DNA of 21,013 bases. Source: DATDCY01 sp031406795 [NCBI: Candidatus Rokuibacteriota bacterium]. GTDB lineage: Bacteria > JAUVQV01. Both the position numbers and the translations under genes were made by a program. Shown piece by piece: positions 20,438 to 21,013 of the stretch (positions are counted from its first letter, which is position 1; each line of letters opens with the position of its first letter). The notes beneath the pieces are model-generated. The model was not told the origin of the DNA and ran no database searches. It saw nothing but the letters and a program-made list of their open reading frames with translations. The DNA lies in contig JANOHV010000006.1 of assembly GCA_031406795.1 (NCBI GenBank), positions 1-21,013 of the forward strand. Reading direction: 5' to 3'.

Positions 20438-21013
20438 GCATTTCTCGCCCGCCGACGCCTCGCTTCCTCTGCGATGTGATGCTCGGAAGCCTGGCCCGCT
20501 GGTTGCGCGCGCTTGGGCACAACGCTGCCTACGATCGTCTGGCCGACGACCCGGCGCTGCTGCGGCGAGCCGCACGCGAGCGGCGCATCCTGGTCACCCG
20601 TGACACGCAACTCGCCGCGGCAGGCCGGGGACGCCGCATCGTTCTGCTGCATGCGAACGACACACCCGGCCAGCTGCGCGAACTGGTCGGCGCGCTTGGA
20701 ATCGCACGCCATCCGGGGCTGCTGACGCGCTGCATCGTCTGCAACCACCGCTTGCACAAGGCGACCGCCGGGCAGATCGAGGAACGCGCGCCGGAATACG
20801 TTCGCTCGACGCAGCGGGATTTTCGCGCCTGCCCCGGCTGCGGGCGGGTGTACTGGCCGGGGACGCATCGGCCCGGGATTCTTGCCGCGCTCGAGTCGGC
20901 CCTGCCGGGCGTCGTGACTGACTGCTCGCGCCGGCGGCAGCACCGCCGCGGAGAATCGGTGTCCGGGGAGGACGAACGGGCGGGCGCGGGCGCAGTGGAC
21001 GGCACCTGCCCCC
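20434..21013 (+). CDS. Mut7-C RNase-domain protein with zinc ribbon (3' end beyond window)
   Basis: The frame opens at ATG 20434, overlapping the preceding stop by four bases, and has no stop before the window ends; 193 residues are visible. It is a Mut7-C (PIN-like) protein: RFLCDVMLGSLARWLRALG with D14 at the active site, ILVTRDTQLA with D57, then a zinc ribbon C100-IVC103 and C133-PGC136 followed by GRVYWPGTH. Such proteins are predicted ribonucleases. The family core ends near residue 160 (GILAALESAL). The remaining 30-odd residues are an Arg/Gly/Glu-rich, probably disordered extension that continues past the edge. Confidence 0.85.
   Translation, partial: MSISRPPTPRFLCDVMLGSLARWLRALGHNAAYDRLADDPALLRRAARERRILVTRDTQLAAAGRGRRIVLLHANDTPGQLRELVGALGIARHPGLLTRCIVCNHRLHKATAGQIEERAPEYVRSTQRDFRACPGCGRVYWPGTHRPGILAALESALPGVVTDCSRRRQHRRGESVSGEDERAGAGAVDGTCP

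Noticed and set aside
1-21013. CRISPR array, tRNA, rRNA or a complete transposase
   Set aside because: I saw no regularly spaced repeats, no tRNA cloverleaf and no transposase or integrase motif in any frame. The Cas4-like domain is therefore not taken as evidence of CRISPR.

Overview
The window comes from a GC-rich bacterium, probably Gram-negative. It encodes a periplasmic-type bacterial alpha-2-macroglobulin with a signal peptide, and most genes are tightly packed with short overlaps. Base composition is patchy: about 70% GC in the right third, mid-60s in hsdR and the toxin-antitoxin genes, near 50% in the DUF262 gene and the left edge, and about 40% in one gene near 10 kb. This mosaic is typical of a defence island next to a chromosomal core segment. 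I cannot name the species; a deltaproteobacterium or similar lineage would fit but is not shown.

Layout. At 1-624 there is the end of one gene, a small unrecognised ORF and a possible truncated ORF. At 558-2013 two divergent toxin-antitoxin (TA) modules sit back to back: Phd/RelE leftward and Phd/VapC rightward, each with a good sigma70-like promoter whose -10 box is covered by an inverted repeat. At 2293-4713 is a single-chain DUF262-HNH protein of the GmrSD/SspE type, a likely type IV or modification-sensing restriction enzyme. At 4810-9265 is a rightward operon with overlapping genes: AbrB-type VapB, PIN VapC, HsdR and a YgjP/DUF45 metallopeptidase. No hsdM or hsdS is in the window. At 9356-12191 is a leftward three-gene set: a fusion nuclease (Cas4/RecB-like N-terminus with four possible cluster cysteines plus a DUF2779 DEDD exonuclease-like C-terminus), a divergent uracil-DNA-glycosylase-fold protein, and a small helical unknown. 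It is divergent from a WYL-domain regulator at 12297-13313. At 13441-21013 is what looks like the chromosomal core: alpha-2-macroglobulin, a four-helix membrane protein of the DUF6544 type, and a Mut7-C zinc-ribbon RNase that runs off the window.

How it may work together (inference). The WYL regulator probably represses itself and the divergent nuclease gene. A GTGTGAC-N7-GAC type motif lies in the WYL/nuclease intergenic region, recurs (18 of 19 bases) upstream of the DUF262 gene 10 kb away, and is echoed by a perfect palindrome just ahead of the glycosylase-like gene. This suggests one regulator controlling several defence genes. The WYL, fusion nuclease, glycosylase-fold and helical-protein set is the best candidate here for an uncharacterised anti-phage system. 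A perfect 20-bp direct repeat (1208-1227 and 4732-4751) brackets the Phd/VapC plus DUF262 cassette and may mark how it was gained.
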